Source: Thraustochytrium sp. TN22
Taxonomy: Eukaryota > Sar > Bigyra > Thraustochytrida > Thraustochytriidae
Direction: 5' to 3'
Assembly: GCA_013306675.1 (NCBI GenBank)
Contig: JABLUY010000010.1
Coordinates: 62,001-126,000, forward strand
Length of the DNA stretch: 64,000 nt
Below the pieces are notes generated by a model. The model did no database searches. It saw only the letters and a list, made by a program, of their open reading frames with translations, and was not told the DNA's origin. This document shows, piece by piece, positions 1 to 8,236 of the stretch. Each line of letters opens with the position of its first letter. Position 1 is the stretch's first letter. The position numbers were made by a program, and so were the translations under genes.

Positions 1-1340
1 AGCTGCGCCTCAAGCTCGTGCAGGGAAGCAGCTCGCTCGCGCAGGCCATGGCGGACTCCTCGCACATCCGCCGCGTGCTGCAGTACGTGGCGCATGAGTA
101 CCGCAACTTCTTCTTCGGCGCCGCCACCCTGGTGGAGGACCTCTGCGACGAGCTCCAGGGCAGCGCCATGCACGATGACATGCAGCAGATTCTGCGCATC
201 CACAATCGCATGGGCCAGCTCTTTGATGACTGCCTGCTCATGCAAAAGATCGAGGCCCAGGAGTACACGTATGTGCGGTCGGCCGTCTCGCTCAAGACCG
301 TGCTGGACGACGCCGTCTCGTACGCACAAAACCGCGACCGCAAGCGAAGCGTGGACTCCATCACCTTTCGCCCGCGCCTCAGCGATGAGGCTGTCGATAG
401 CTACATTCTCGGCTCCGCCGCGCACCTCTACCAGGCCATCACCAACCTCATCAGCAACGCCTTCAAGTACAACTCGGACGACGGTGTCGTCGTGCTGGAC
501 GCCGCGCTCGACGGCGCCGATGCCGTCATTCAGGTTCGCGACACGGGCATCGGCATCCCTGAGGCCAAGCGCGCCGTCATCTTTGAGCCCTACAAGCGCC
601 TGGCCACCGGCTCGCACCGCGTCGGCACGGGTCTTGGGCTCAGCTTCGCCAAGGACTTTGTCACCAAGGGCTGCGGCGGCTCGGTCACTGTCAAGTCGAA
701 CGACGTCGAGGGCCAGGGCACCATTTTTGAGATCAGGATGCCCACGTGCGCCCCGCCCCCCAGCGTTACCGCCAAACTCAAGGTCAAGGTCAAGGCGCCC
801 AAGCCCGGCGCTGCCGGCAGCGCCTCGGCCGCCACCGAGGACCACACCGAGCTGGCCAACGCCGCGTCCTCGCCGGGCGCCAACGACGTCGACCTGCCTC
901 GCGCCATTGACGTCCTTGTCGTCGATGACGACGACATCATCCGCATCACGCTCGGCCGCCGCCTGCGCAAGCTCAAGTGGCCGCTCGAGAAGCTCGGGCG
1001 CCGCCTGCGCGTCATGGAGAGTGCCTTCGGCGAGGAGGCCATCCGTCTTGTGCTCGAGCAGAACTTTTCTTTCAGCCTCATCACCATCGACCAGGATATG
1101 GGTGCCGACCACTACAGCGGCTCCGAGACCATCAAGATCCTCCGTGACGGCGGCTACACGGGCACCATCGTGGGCCTCACGGGCAACGAGTCTGACGACG
1201 AGCGTCGCCAGATGCTCGTTGCGGGCTCCCAGCACGTGCTCATCAAGGGCTCCAAGGTTTTTGGCGACGTTGACCGCATCCTCCAGCGCAGTCTGCTCGG
1301 GGAGGGTGACGACGACGCCGACGCCTTGCTCGAGGCGTAA
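1..1340 (+). CDS. Hybrid sensor histidine kinase with C-terminal receiver domain (5'-partial)
   Basis: The frame is open from the first base, so the N-terminus and any sensor domain lie outside the window. The visible part begins with a dimerisation/phosphoacceptor helix whose H-box reads VAHEYRN, the phosphorylatable His being about 26 residues after the in-frame GTG at 18. It continues through the HATPase_c domain: N-box NLISNAFKYN, G1 DTGIGIP, F-box IFEPY, G2 GTGLGL. An Ala/Lys/Pro linker follows, then a receiver domain with acidic pocket VVDDDD, phospho-acceptor Asp in TIDQDM, Thr in GLTGN and Lys in LIKGSK. The receiver has an Arg/Lys-rich insertion after its first helix. This order (kinase then receiver) is that of hybrid two-component kinases, which pass phosphate His to Asp and then to a separate phosphotransfer protein. 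The input signal is unknown. The stop is TAA at 1338-1340. Confidence 0.9.
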   Translation, partial: LRLKLVQGSSSLAQAMADSSHIRRVLQYVAHEYRNFFFGAATLVEDLCDELQGSAMHDDMQQILRIHNRMGQLFDDCLLMQKIEAQEYTYVRSAVSLKTVLDDAVSYAQNRDRKRSVDSITFRPRLSDEAVDSYILGSAAHLYQAITNLISNAFKYNSDDGVVVLDAALDGADAVIQVRDTGIGIPEAKRAVIFEPYKRLATGSHRVGTGLGLSFAKDFVTKGCGGSVTVKSNDVEGQGTIFEIRMPTCAPPPSVTAKLKVKVKAPKPGAAGSASAATEDHTELANAASSPGANDVDLPRAIDVLVVDDDDIIRITLGRRLRKLKWPLEKLGRRLRVMESAFGEEAIRLVLEQNFSFSLITIDQDMGADHYSGSETIKILRDGGYTGTIVGLTGNESDDERRQMLVAGSQHVLIKGSKVFGDVDRILQRSLLGEGDDDADALLEA

Positions 1341-1675
1341 CAGATGTGCTCCTATCCGTCAGTCGAGCTCCCCGTCTCGTCTCGTCTCGTCAGACATACA
1401 GACACACACGACACAACACAAAACACAAACAGAGAGGGAGGGAGGGAGGGAGGGAGGGAGCAAGAGGAAGAACGAAGACTCGGCGTACGCCCAGCGAACG
1501 AGAGAGTCTGTGAGCTCTCCTCCCCCCTTGCAAGCGCCACCAATTTTGCCCGAACCACCTACACCTTTTTTTCACTCGCGTACTTCAAGGTTTCATTCAA
1601 TTTTTCACTTTTTATACACACAGGTTGCAGGCAGCAGCGGCCAAGCATCGCGCCCCGCAGGGTGGCAACACACGA
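1341..1675. other. Convergent 3' intergenic region with GGGA microsatellite
   Basis: This stretch separates the histidine kinase stop from the stop of the convergent ABC transporter gene. It holds a CTCGT run near 1375-1391, an ACAC-rich patch, and a (GAGG)n purine microsatellite at about 1434-1460. No convincing gene is seen. Confidence 0.6.
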
Positions 1676-4600
1676 CTAAAAGCTCTCCGGTTGACCACCC
1701 GACTCGGACGAGGCGGAGGAGGCTCCCGAGGGCGGGCCAAGAAAAAGGCGCGAATAGAGGCTGGCCGGGTCGGCCGCAAGCGACGCATGCGTACCCGTCT
1801 CGGCCAGCGAGCCGCGTTCCAGCAGGAGGATGCTGTCGGCCCGAAGCTGCAGGGGCTCGAGGCGCTCGTGCGTGATGACGAGGATGGTCAGGTGGCGCGA
1901 CCAGAGCTTGTCCGCGATGGTCTGCTCTACGAGGCGGCGCGACTCAGGGTCCAAGTGCGATGTGGGCTCATCGAGGATGAGGAGGCGCGGACGCCGCAGC
2001 AGGGCACGCGCCAAGACGACACGGGCGCGCTCGCCGCCACTGAGCCCGAGGCCGCGCTCGCCCACGCGCGTCTGGTAGCCGCGATCGAGCTCCATAATGA
2101 AGCGGTGTGCGTGCGCGTCCATGGCCGCGCGAATCACGTCCTGCTCCGTGTACTCGCCGGGCGCCAAGCCGTAGGTGATGTTGGCCAGCACGGTGCCAGC
2201 GAAGAGCTGCGGGTCCTGTGGCACGAGACCGACCTGGCGCCGAAAGTCCACCTTGTTCATGGAGCCCAGGTCGACGCCGTCGATGAGGATGCGGCCCGTG
2301 GACGCCGGGTACAGGCCAAGAAGGAGCTTCTGCACGGTCGACTTACCGGCGCCGTTGGGCCCACAGAGCGCCGTGAGCGAGCCGGGCGCGAGCTCAAAGC
2401 TGACGTTCCGCACGCTGTGGCGCGAGGCGCCCGTGTAGACGAAAGAGACGCCCTCGAAGCGCACGGCGCAGCCGTCGCGCGGCGCGGCGCCTGGGCCGGC
2501 GGCGCGCGGGTCGGGCGCCGGGTGCACCTCGGTCGCGCGGCGGCCGCGCGCAGCGGCCAGGTTGGACTCGAGCTGCTCCTGGAGCTTGAAGACGCGGTGC
2601 GCGGCGGCGAGCGCGCGGTTGAAGGCCTCGAGTGTGCCGTTGAACTCGCGGTAGGCGGTGTTGATCATGTTCCAGTAGAGCAGGAACTTGACGAGCTCGC
2701 CCGGCGTGAGGCGGTCCGCGAAGACGAGCGCCTCATAGCCGCCAAAGCCGAGGATGAGAAAGGTGCCGGTCATGCTGAGGTTCTGTGTGACGACGTTGGC
2801 CAGCGCTGTGCCGAAGGCGTCCTTGATGCCCTTGGCCAACGCGTTCCCGGTGGCCTCGATGAAGTGCGCCACCTCGGCGGCCTCCATGCCGTGCGCCTTG
2901 ACGGTGCTGATGTTGTTGAGCACCTCTGTGGCGATGCCGTTGGCGTCCGAGATGCCGCTCCAGATCTCGCGGTTCAGCCGCGTGCTCCAGCGCGAGTACA
3001 CGGCCACCATATATGCGATGGGCACGAAGCTGGTGAGCGCGATGGCCGTGAGCCGCCACGAGGTGAAGAGGCAGCAGGCCAGGCCGCCCAGCATGACGAG
3101 CACGTTGGTGAAGAGGCTCACCAGCACGGTGCGCCAGGGCGAGACCATGGCGTTCACATCGTTGGTCAAGCCGGCCGTGAGGTTGCCGGACATGGTCTGG
3201 TCAAAGAACGAGAGCTCCTGGTTCACGATGGAGCGAAAGAGGTCGTTGCGCAGCGTGGCCGACACCTTGCGGCCGACGATGGCCACGCTCGTGTCGCGCA
3301 TAATGCCCAAGAAAACGACGAGCAGGCCGCAGATGACGAGGCGCTGCACGCGCGTGTGGAAGACCGGCAGGTCACGCTCAAAGACCGCGTCGATGATCTC
3401 GCCCTGGTAATTGGGCAAGCCCACCTTGGCGATGGCGTTGCCCACCATGCAGACGAGCGTGACGCTGAGCAGGTGCGCGTGCTGGCGGAAGACGGCTCGC
3501 GCTGGCGCGGGCAGCGACAGGAGGCGCCAGCGGCGGCGCGGCAGCGCGCGACGCGTGCTGCCGCCGCGCCGCTCGGCGCGCACGGCGAGGCTGAAGCACT
3601 TGCGGCAGACGTCGTAGTCGCAGCGCTTGCACCGATACGCGCGGCCCCGGATGCGCGTCTCGCAGATGTCGCACGAGTTGAAGGCCAGGCGCGGCCAAAA
3701 GTACAGCTTGTGATGGTGCAGCGACTCGACCCAGTGGCCGCGATTCTGCGCAATGGCGCCCACCGCCGCCTTGAGCAGGTAGAACTCCGCGCTGGCTGCC
3801 GTGATGATGACAAAGAGCAGCGGCACCTGCACCATGTCCCAGTTGAACTGGATCGAGATGCAGCGGATCGCCATGTAGAAAGCGATCAGCGTGTCAAAGG
3901 TGAACGCCACGCCCAGCACCAGGTTGCGCCAGATCTCGGCGCGCTTGCGCACGCGGAACGCCTGCAGCTCCGGGTTCTGCGTCTCGTCCGCCACATCGAG
4001 ACCCACGATGGACCCGTGCCGCGGGAGGCTGTCCAGGGCGGGCGCCGCGGCCACGGGCGAGCCGCCGGCGGAGGTCGGCGCGTCTGCCAGCAGTGGTCGC
4101 CGCACATCTGCGACCGTGAGGTCGGCGTAGGCCGCGGCCAGGCCCTGCGCCTGGATGTGCCGATTGGCCAGGTCCCAGCGCACGCACACCACGAGCGCCA
4201 CGATGTTCACCACCGCGCGCGCCACACCAAAGAGGATCACGCGGTCCGAGAGCGCCACGGAGCCGGCCGTCGACCGCTTCGTGACCTGGTCCAGGCACAC
4301 GCAGAGCGCCAGGTCCAGTGCCGCCACGCCCACGAAGGCGCCCACGCGCATTGCATCTGCGCGGCTCAGCCTGCGCGCGAGCGAGCGCCGCCGCTTGCCC
4401 TCCGTGCCGCCCTGGCCTTGGCCCTGGCCCGCGCCCGCGCCCGCGCCCGTCGACAGCGACCTTGCGCGCGTCTCGCGCCCTGCGCCATCGCCCGCGGCCG
4501 CGCTGCTCGCCGAGGACGACGACGACGACGACGACGAGACCGACGAGACCGACGAGCAGTCGCTCGCGGCGCTCGACGACCGCGCTCGCACGCCCTCCAT
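1676..4600 (-). CDS. TAP/ABCB-like ABC half-transporter with internal ZZ-type zinc finger
   Basis: A 974-residue ABC exporter half-molecule. The frame is open upstream to 4771, but only from a GTG; the first ATG is at 4600 and is chosen. After a Ser-rich N-terminus come two or more pairs of membrane segments (a TMD0-like region). Next is a compact Cys cluster at about residues 310-336 (CDIC, then CKRC and DVCRKC) with ZZ-finger spacing. A six-helix ABC membrane domain and a nucleotide-binding domain follow. The latter has Walker A GPNGAGKST, Q-loop VPQDPQ, signature LSGGE, Walker B LLILDEP, D-loop SHLD and H-loop THE. The family pumps peptides or lipids across endomembranes as dimers; the substrate cannot be told from sequence. 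The zinc finger between TMD0 and the core, presumably cytosolic, is unusual. No splice sites are needed. Confidence 0.9.
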   Translation of the reverse strand: MEGVRARSSSAASDCSSVSSVSSSSSSSSSASSAAAGDGAGRETRARSLSTGAGAGAGQGQGQGGTEGKRRRSLARRLSRADAMRVGAFVGVAALDLALCVCLDQVTKRSTAGSVALSDRVILFGVARAVVNIVALVVCVRWDLANRHIQAQGLAAAYADLTVADVRRPLLADAPTSAGGSPVAAAPALDSLPRHGSIVGLDVADETQNPELQAFRVRKRAEIWRNLVLGVAFTFDTLIAFYMAIRCISIQFNWDMVQVPLLFVIITAASAEFYLLKAAVGAIAQNRGHWVESLHHHKLYFWPRLAFNSCDICETRIRGRAYRCKRCDYDVCRKCFSLAVRAERRGGSTRRALPRRRWRLLSLPAPARAVFRQHAHLLSVTLVCMVGNAIAKVGLPNYQGEIIDAVFERDLPVFHTRVQRLVICGLLVVFLGIMRDTSVAIVGRKVSATLRNDLFRSIVNQELSFFDQTMSGNLTAGLTNDVNAMVSPWRTVLVSLFTNVLVMLGGLACCLFTSWRLTAIALTSFVPIAYMVAVYSRWSTRLNREIWSGISDANGIATEVLNNISTVKAHGMEAAEVAHFIEATGNALAKGIKDAFGTALANVVTQNLSMTGTFLILGFGGYEALVFADRLTPGELVKFLLYWNMINTAYREFNGTLEAFNRALAAAHRVFKLQEQLESNLAAARGRRATEVHPAPDPRAAGPGAAPRDGCAVRFEGVSFVYTGASRHSVRNVSFELAPGSLTALCGPNGAGKSTVQKLLLGLYPASTGRILIDGVDLGSMNKVDFRRQVGLVPQDPQLFAGTVLANITYGLAPGEYTEQDVIRAAMDAHAHRFIMELDRGYQTRVGERGLGLSGGERARVVLARALLRRPRLLILDEPTSHLDPESRRLVEQTIADKLWSRHLTILVITHERLEPLQLRADSILLLERGSLAETGTHASLAADPASLYSRLFLGPPSGASSASSESGGQPESF
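3593..3673 (-). other. ZZ-type zinc-finger segment inside the ABC transporter
   Basis: The encoded segment has CxxC, a spacer with RGRAYRC, a second CxxC, then DYDVCRKCF. This is the pattern of ZZ fingers, which bind two zinc ions and usually a protein partner. It lies between the N-terminal membrane helices and the core transmembrane domain, next to a His-rich LHHHK stretch. Confidence 0.7.
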
Positions 4601-5063
4601 GCCGCCGCCGCGCCGCGCCGAGCGCGCGGCAGCCCTGGAGGTCTGTTTGTCTGTCTGCTGGTCTGCTGGTTTGGAGGCGCAGGGGCTCGTGGCCAGGACG
4701 CGCGGCGACTTGTGCCCGTGGCGGACCGCGGTGACGGCGACCACGACCACCACGGCCACCGTCGTGGGCACCCAGGCGTCACGGTCGCCAGGTCGACGTC
4801 GAGGAGGCGGGAAACGACGGCACGCTCGTCGTTCGTACCGAAGGCGAGCCGACTCGGAGTTCCGTGGCGCAGCCCAGAGCGTCAGGAACAGGATGCGCCG
4901 AGAGCGACCGTCGCGGGTGCGTCCAAGTCATCACCTTGTACCACCAAAAAGAGTTGACAGGAGGAATTCAAGCTACTTAGACAGGACACAGATGATGGGG
5001 CGGGCTGGGACTGGCGACGAAAGACTACGGATACGAAGGTACGGGACTGCAGACTTGGGGGAG

Positions 5064-6824
5064 TCATCGCAAGAGAGGCTCAGAGGGCAGGCCCAGGTCT
5101 GGGACGGAGGCATGAGCGCGACCGGCGTGGCGAGCGGCGAGTGCCGGCCAGCGTGAGCTGGGCAAGAGGGAAAGCGCCTGGGCGTCCACAACGGCCACGG
5201 GCTTCCAGCCAGCGCGACTGGGACCTCGGACGTCCTGGTCGAGGTGGTCGCCAAAGTAGGCGACCTTGGAGGCGGAGGGCGAGCCGAGGGCAACTAGCAC
5301 ACCGGCAGCATTGCCACCCTGGACGACGCCGTCCGTGACCCGCTTGGGCACCAGAGGTGCTGCGCCCTCAGCGAAAAAGCGCGAGCCCTTGGAGGCACTT
5401 GTGACGACGAGCTCAAAGTGCGTGCGCCAGCCCTGGCCAAACGCCGCCTGCATGGTGTGCTGGGTGTGCTCCCAGTTGGCGTTGGTGAGGATGAAGAGCT
5501 TGCGCTCGCCGCCGCGGCGCAGCTTGTCGAGCCAGGGCACGAGGCGGCGGGCGCGCGACTCGACGAGCGCGTGCGGCGATTTGAGGAGCTCGGTCTCGAA
5601 GCCGTAGGAGCAGTACTTGGTCTGCGTGAAGACGAAGGCGCTGCGCGTCTGCTCGATCCAAAAGCGGCGCACGGCCTCGTCGTCGCGGCGGTCGTCGGCG
5701 TCAAGCAGCGCGGCGAGCACGGCCGCAAAAGGCTGCTCGATCTCGGTGTGCAGCTCGGAGTAACGGTTATCGTCGCTGTCGAGCTGCAGCTTGCCCGTCA
5801 TGTAGCCCGCGTCTTCCATGGCCTGGCGCGACAGAACGACAGACCCGAGCAGCGCCACCACGGCGCGCCGGTCGATGTCGACCAACAGCAGCAGGCCGCG
5901 CGACTTGTCCACGACGAGCCCCTTCTTGGCGGAAAGCCAGGCGAGGCTCTCCGGGAGATCTGAGGGCGCGCGTGCAGCGACCTCGCGCGCCGTGGCCGCC
6001 GCGGCCTCGCCCAGGACCCGCACCGTTGCGGTGTCCTCAAGGGACTCGCGCACCTTGCGAACGACGGCGGCGTACCGCAGCGCGCGGCTCTTGGTCGGTT
6101 CATAGCGCACGAGCGTATTGTCGAGGTCGAAGCCGATCCAAGTGCAGGATGCGAGCGCGGCACGCTGTTCATGGGCCGCCTCAGCCAGGCGCGCCTTGTG
6201 CTCCTCCAGGCAGGCCGGCACGGCCTGGTTGAAGGCGTCCAGGTCCTCGAGGCCGGCCTCGAGGCCGGCCGCGAAGGTGCGCACGAAGCTCGCGCCCAGG
6301 AGTGCTGCGCCGCTGGTGAGCAGCAGCACGCGGCGCGGCGCGGGCGGCGCGCTGCCGCCCTGCAAGAAGACATCCCAGCTCGCTTCGTCGCGGTCGCCGT
6401 CGCGCCCGTGCAGGAGCACCAGCCAGAGCGCCGCCTCGGTCAGCTCCTGGCGGGTCGCGACCGTCGGTCCCGCAACTTGCTCCAGCATCTCTAGCAGAGG
6501 CCCCCAGCGCGTCAGCGCGCCGTCCAGGCGCGCCGCCACGTCGAGCGCGAGGACGCGCGTCAGCGTCGCATCTTCGGGCGACCTCTGGAGCGCCTGCGCG
6601 GCCAGCTCCTGCACGAGCGTCTGCGAGACGCCCGCATGCTCTGGCGTCCATGCCGCGGCGGCTCCGCGCGCTGCCGCGACGGCCTCGGCGCCCAGCTTGG
6701 CTGCGCTTGCCTCGGAGGCGTCATCCTCCGCGACGCCGGCCGCGACGCCGGCCGCCGCGGCCGCCGCGGCCGCCACGCGGACCTCCGCGCCGCTGCTGGC
6801 GCGTCTGGAGTGTCTTGCGCCCAT
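5064..6824 (-). CDS. HAD-superfamily 5'-nucleotidase (NT5C2/NT5DC-like), possibly N-myristoylated
   Basis: Starting at the ATG at 6824 the protein has 586 residues. The HAD nucleophile motif is GFDLDNTL at about residues 231-238 (Asp233 and Asp235), followed by RYEPTKSRALRY as in the cytosolic purine 5'-nucleotidase family. Further on come the Thr motif LFILTNANW and the acidic motif AYFGDHLDQDV. These match the NT5C2/NT5DC layout, which dephosphorylates nucleoside monophosphates. The frame stays open upstream to an ATG at 7337, but that 171-residue extension is Arg/Ser-rich and featureless. The internal start gives MGARHSRRAS, an N-myristoylation consensus (Gly2, Ser6) followed by basic residues, suggesting membrane attachment. 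An Ala-rich, acidic N-terminal region precedes the catalytic part. Same strand as the ABC gene, which begins about 460 bases after this stop. Confidence 0.8.
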   Translation of the reverse strand: MGARHSRRASSGAEVRVAAAAAAAAGVAAGVAEDDASEASAAKLGAEAVAAARGAAAAWTPEHAGVSQTLVQELAAQALQRSPEDATLTRVLALDVAARLDGALTRWGPLLEMLEQVAGPTVATRQELTEAALWLVLLHGRDGDRDEASWDVFLQGGSAPPAPRRVLLLTSGAALLGASFVRTFAAGLEAGLEDLDAFNQAVPACLEEHKARLAEAAHEQRAALASCTWIGFDLDNTLVRYEPTKSRALRYAAVVRKVRESLEDTATVRVLGEAAAATAREVAARAPSDLPESLAWLSAKKGLVVDKSRGLLLLVDIDRRAVVALLGSVVLSRQAMEDAGYMTGKLQLDSDDNRYSELHTEIEQPFAAVLAALLDADDRRDDEAVRRFWIEQTRSAFVFTQTKYCSYGFETELLKSPHALVESRARRLVPWLDKLRRGGERKLFILTNANWEHTQHTMQAAFGQGWRTHFELVVTSASKGSRFFAEGAAPLVPKRVTDGVVQGGNAAGVLVALGSPSASKVAYFGDHLDQDVRGPSRAGWKPVAVVDAQALSLLPSSRWPALAARHAGRAHASVPDLGLPSEPLLR

Positions 6825-7583
6825 GCTGAGTTTTCTCGGCTTTGGCGTGCTCGACGCGGCGTTTGTCGCGCTGCAGCTCGCACAGCTCGCACGGCTCGCA
6901 CAGCTCGTACGTTGTGAGCGAGCACGATGCGGCGCGCGCCTCGCCTGGAGCGGCGGGCTCGTGTGTTGCGCGAGCGACAGGGTCCGCGGCGCGCCGAAGC
7001 GCCGCCGAGCGAGCCCGCACCCCGCGCAACCGGCCCCTCGGCGCCCGCTGCCTGAAAAGGCGATTTGACTGCTGCGATCAGCCTGGTCGTGTTTTCCCGC
7101 GCCGGCGGAGTCGAGTCGAGTGACAGTGCGAGTCCTTGGGGATGGTGCGCACTGCGCGCGCGGACCCACGCGGACCACCCGTCGAAGATGCGACATCATG
7201 CGAGGCTCTGAGACTTGTGTGGCCCTGCAGTGGCCGGAGCGCGAGAGCTGGAGCACCAAGCCTGCCATTTCTCTCGAAGAGTCGCTTTTGATCAGGCATC
7301 TTGTGAGAGAGTCTGTTTGTGAGAGCCCGTGTCGCATTCGGACGGCCAGCGAGCGCCGGCCGCCTTGACGTCACCAGAACAAGCTGGCGGCACCCCGGGT
7401 AGCCTGATGCCCTACCCCGTCACGCTGCCAAAAGGCAACTAGTAGATCCCTGCAACATGACATGAGGTAGTAGTGTAGCGGCGTCGCAATGCGTATGCTG
7501 GCAGTAGGCTGGCAATCAGCTGCCGCAGTGCAGCTAACTTGAGCCAGGAGCGAGACGCTATGCCATCAAGATGGCACGAGGTT

Positions 7584-7682
7584 GAGCTCCTCCGAGCTCA
7601 AGCCCCTCCGAGCTCAAGCTCCTCCGAGCTCAAGCTCCTCCGAGCTCAAGCTCCTCCGAGCTCAAGCTCCTCCGAGCTCGGG
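7584..7682. repeat. 16-bp tandem repeat built on GAGCTC
   Basis: Copies of GAGCTCAAGCTCCTCC start at 7594, 7610, 7626, 7642, 7658 and 7674, with a shorter 10-bp step from 7584. One base differs in the first full unit. The period of 16 is not a multiple of three, so this is not coding selection. Each unit carries a GAGCTC palindrome. Confidence 0.9.
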
Positions 7683-7978
7683 CATCTCTACCTGGCTGTG
7701 CAGAGCGGGTCGAGCCGGCAGTACTTCAAGCCAACATTGCGCGCCGGCTGTGGCTACTGGACAGGCATGTCGCAAGTCGTCTCGGCACCTGGCAGGCGCT
7801 ACTCGCAACGAGTAGCAATGCCTTCGTTCCCATCACGAAGGCCGCGCTGAGCAAGGTCAAAGTTACGGCTGTTGGCACGAAAGAAGCTGCCGCAGAAGCG
7901 GCAGTCATGCAAAGAGAGATCGCGGCACTCCAAAGCACGATGTATTCACAAGCTGACAGCCACTCACGAAATGGATGA
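7682..7978 (+). pseudogene. Unrecognised coding-like remnant
   Basis: An open frame of about 98 codons ending in TGA at 7976-7978, without a good ATG start. The conceptual peptide is helix-prone and not arginine-biased like the shadow frames here: it contains ARRLWLLDRHVASRLGTW and later QREIAALQSTM. This suggests a piece of a former gene, perhaps mobile-element derived. No family is recognised, and it may be noise. Confidence 0.25.
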
Positions 7979-8236
7979 CGCGCGCGTCTCGACACCTGAA
8001 ATCAGAGGAGCAGAACACCTTGGTCCGACGCACGACAGCCGCCACTGAGGGTCCATGAGCACGCAGAGAATGCAAGGCGCAAAGTCCTTGATCACGAGAA
8101 CCACCTTGCGAGCCATCACACTCCGCCGGACAGTGACTGCGCCTTGAAATCAAAGATTCTCCGATTTTCTCAGAGCATGGAACAACGAGAAGAAGCAAAC
8201 AACAAATGATGTATTGACTTTGCAGCCGGCAGTACC

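Larger units (their letters stand above)
6825..8236. other. Intergenic region with 16-bp SacI-type repeats and a possible coding remnant
   Basis: Between the 5'-nucleotidase start and the ROCO gene stop. The part up to 7337 is open in the nucleotidase frame and may be its 5' leader. A tandem repeat lies at 7584-7682. An unrecognised open stretch lies at 7682-7978. The rest (7979-8236) shows nothing recognisable apart from the presumed 3' end of the ROCO transcript. Confidence 0.5.

Noticed and set aside
1625-4957. 1110-codon plus-strand frame opposite the ABC transporter
   Set aside because: Arg/Ala/His-rich text with no domain; it is the antisense shadow of the minus-strand ABC gene, common in GC-rich codon usage.
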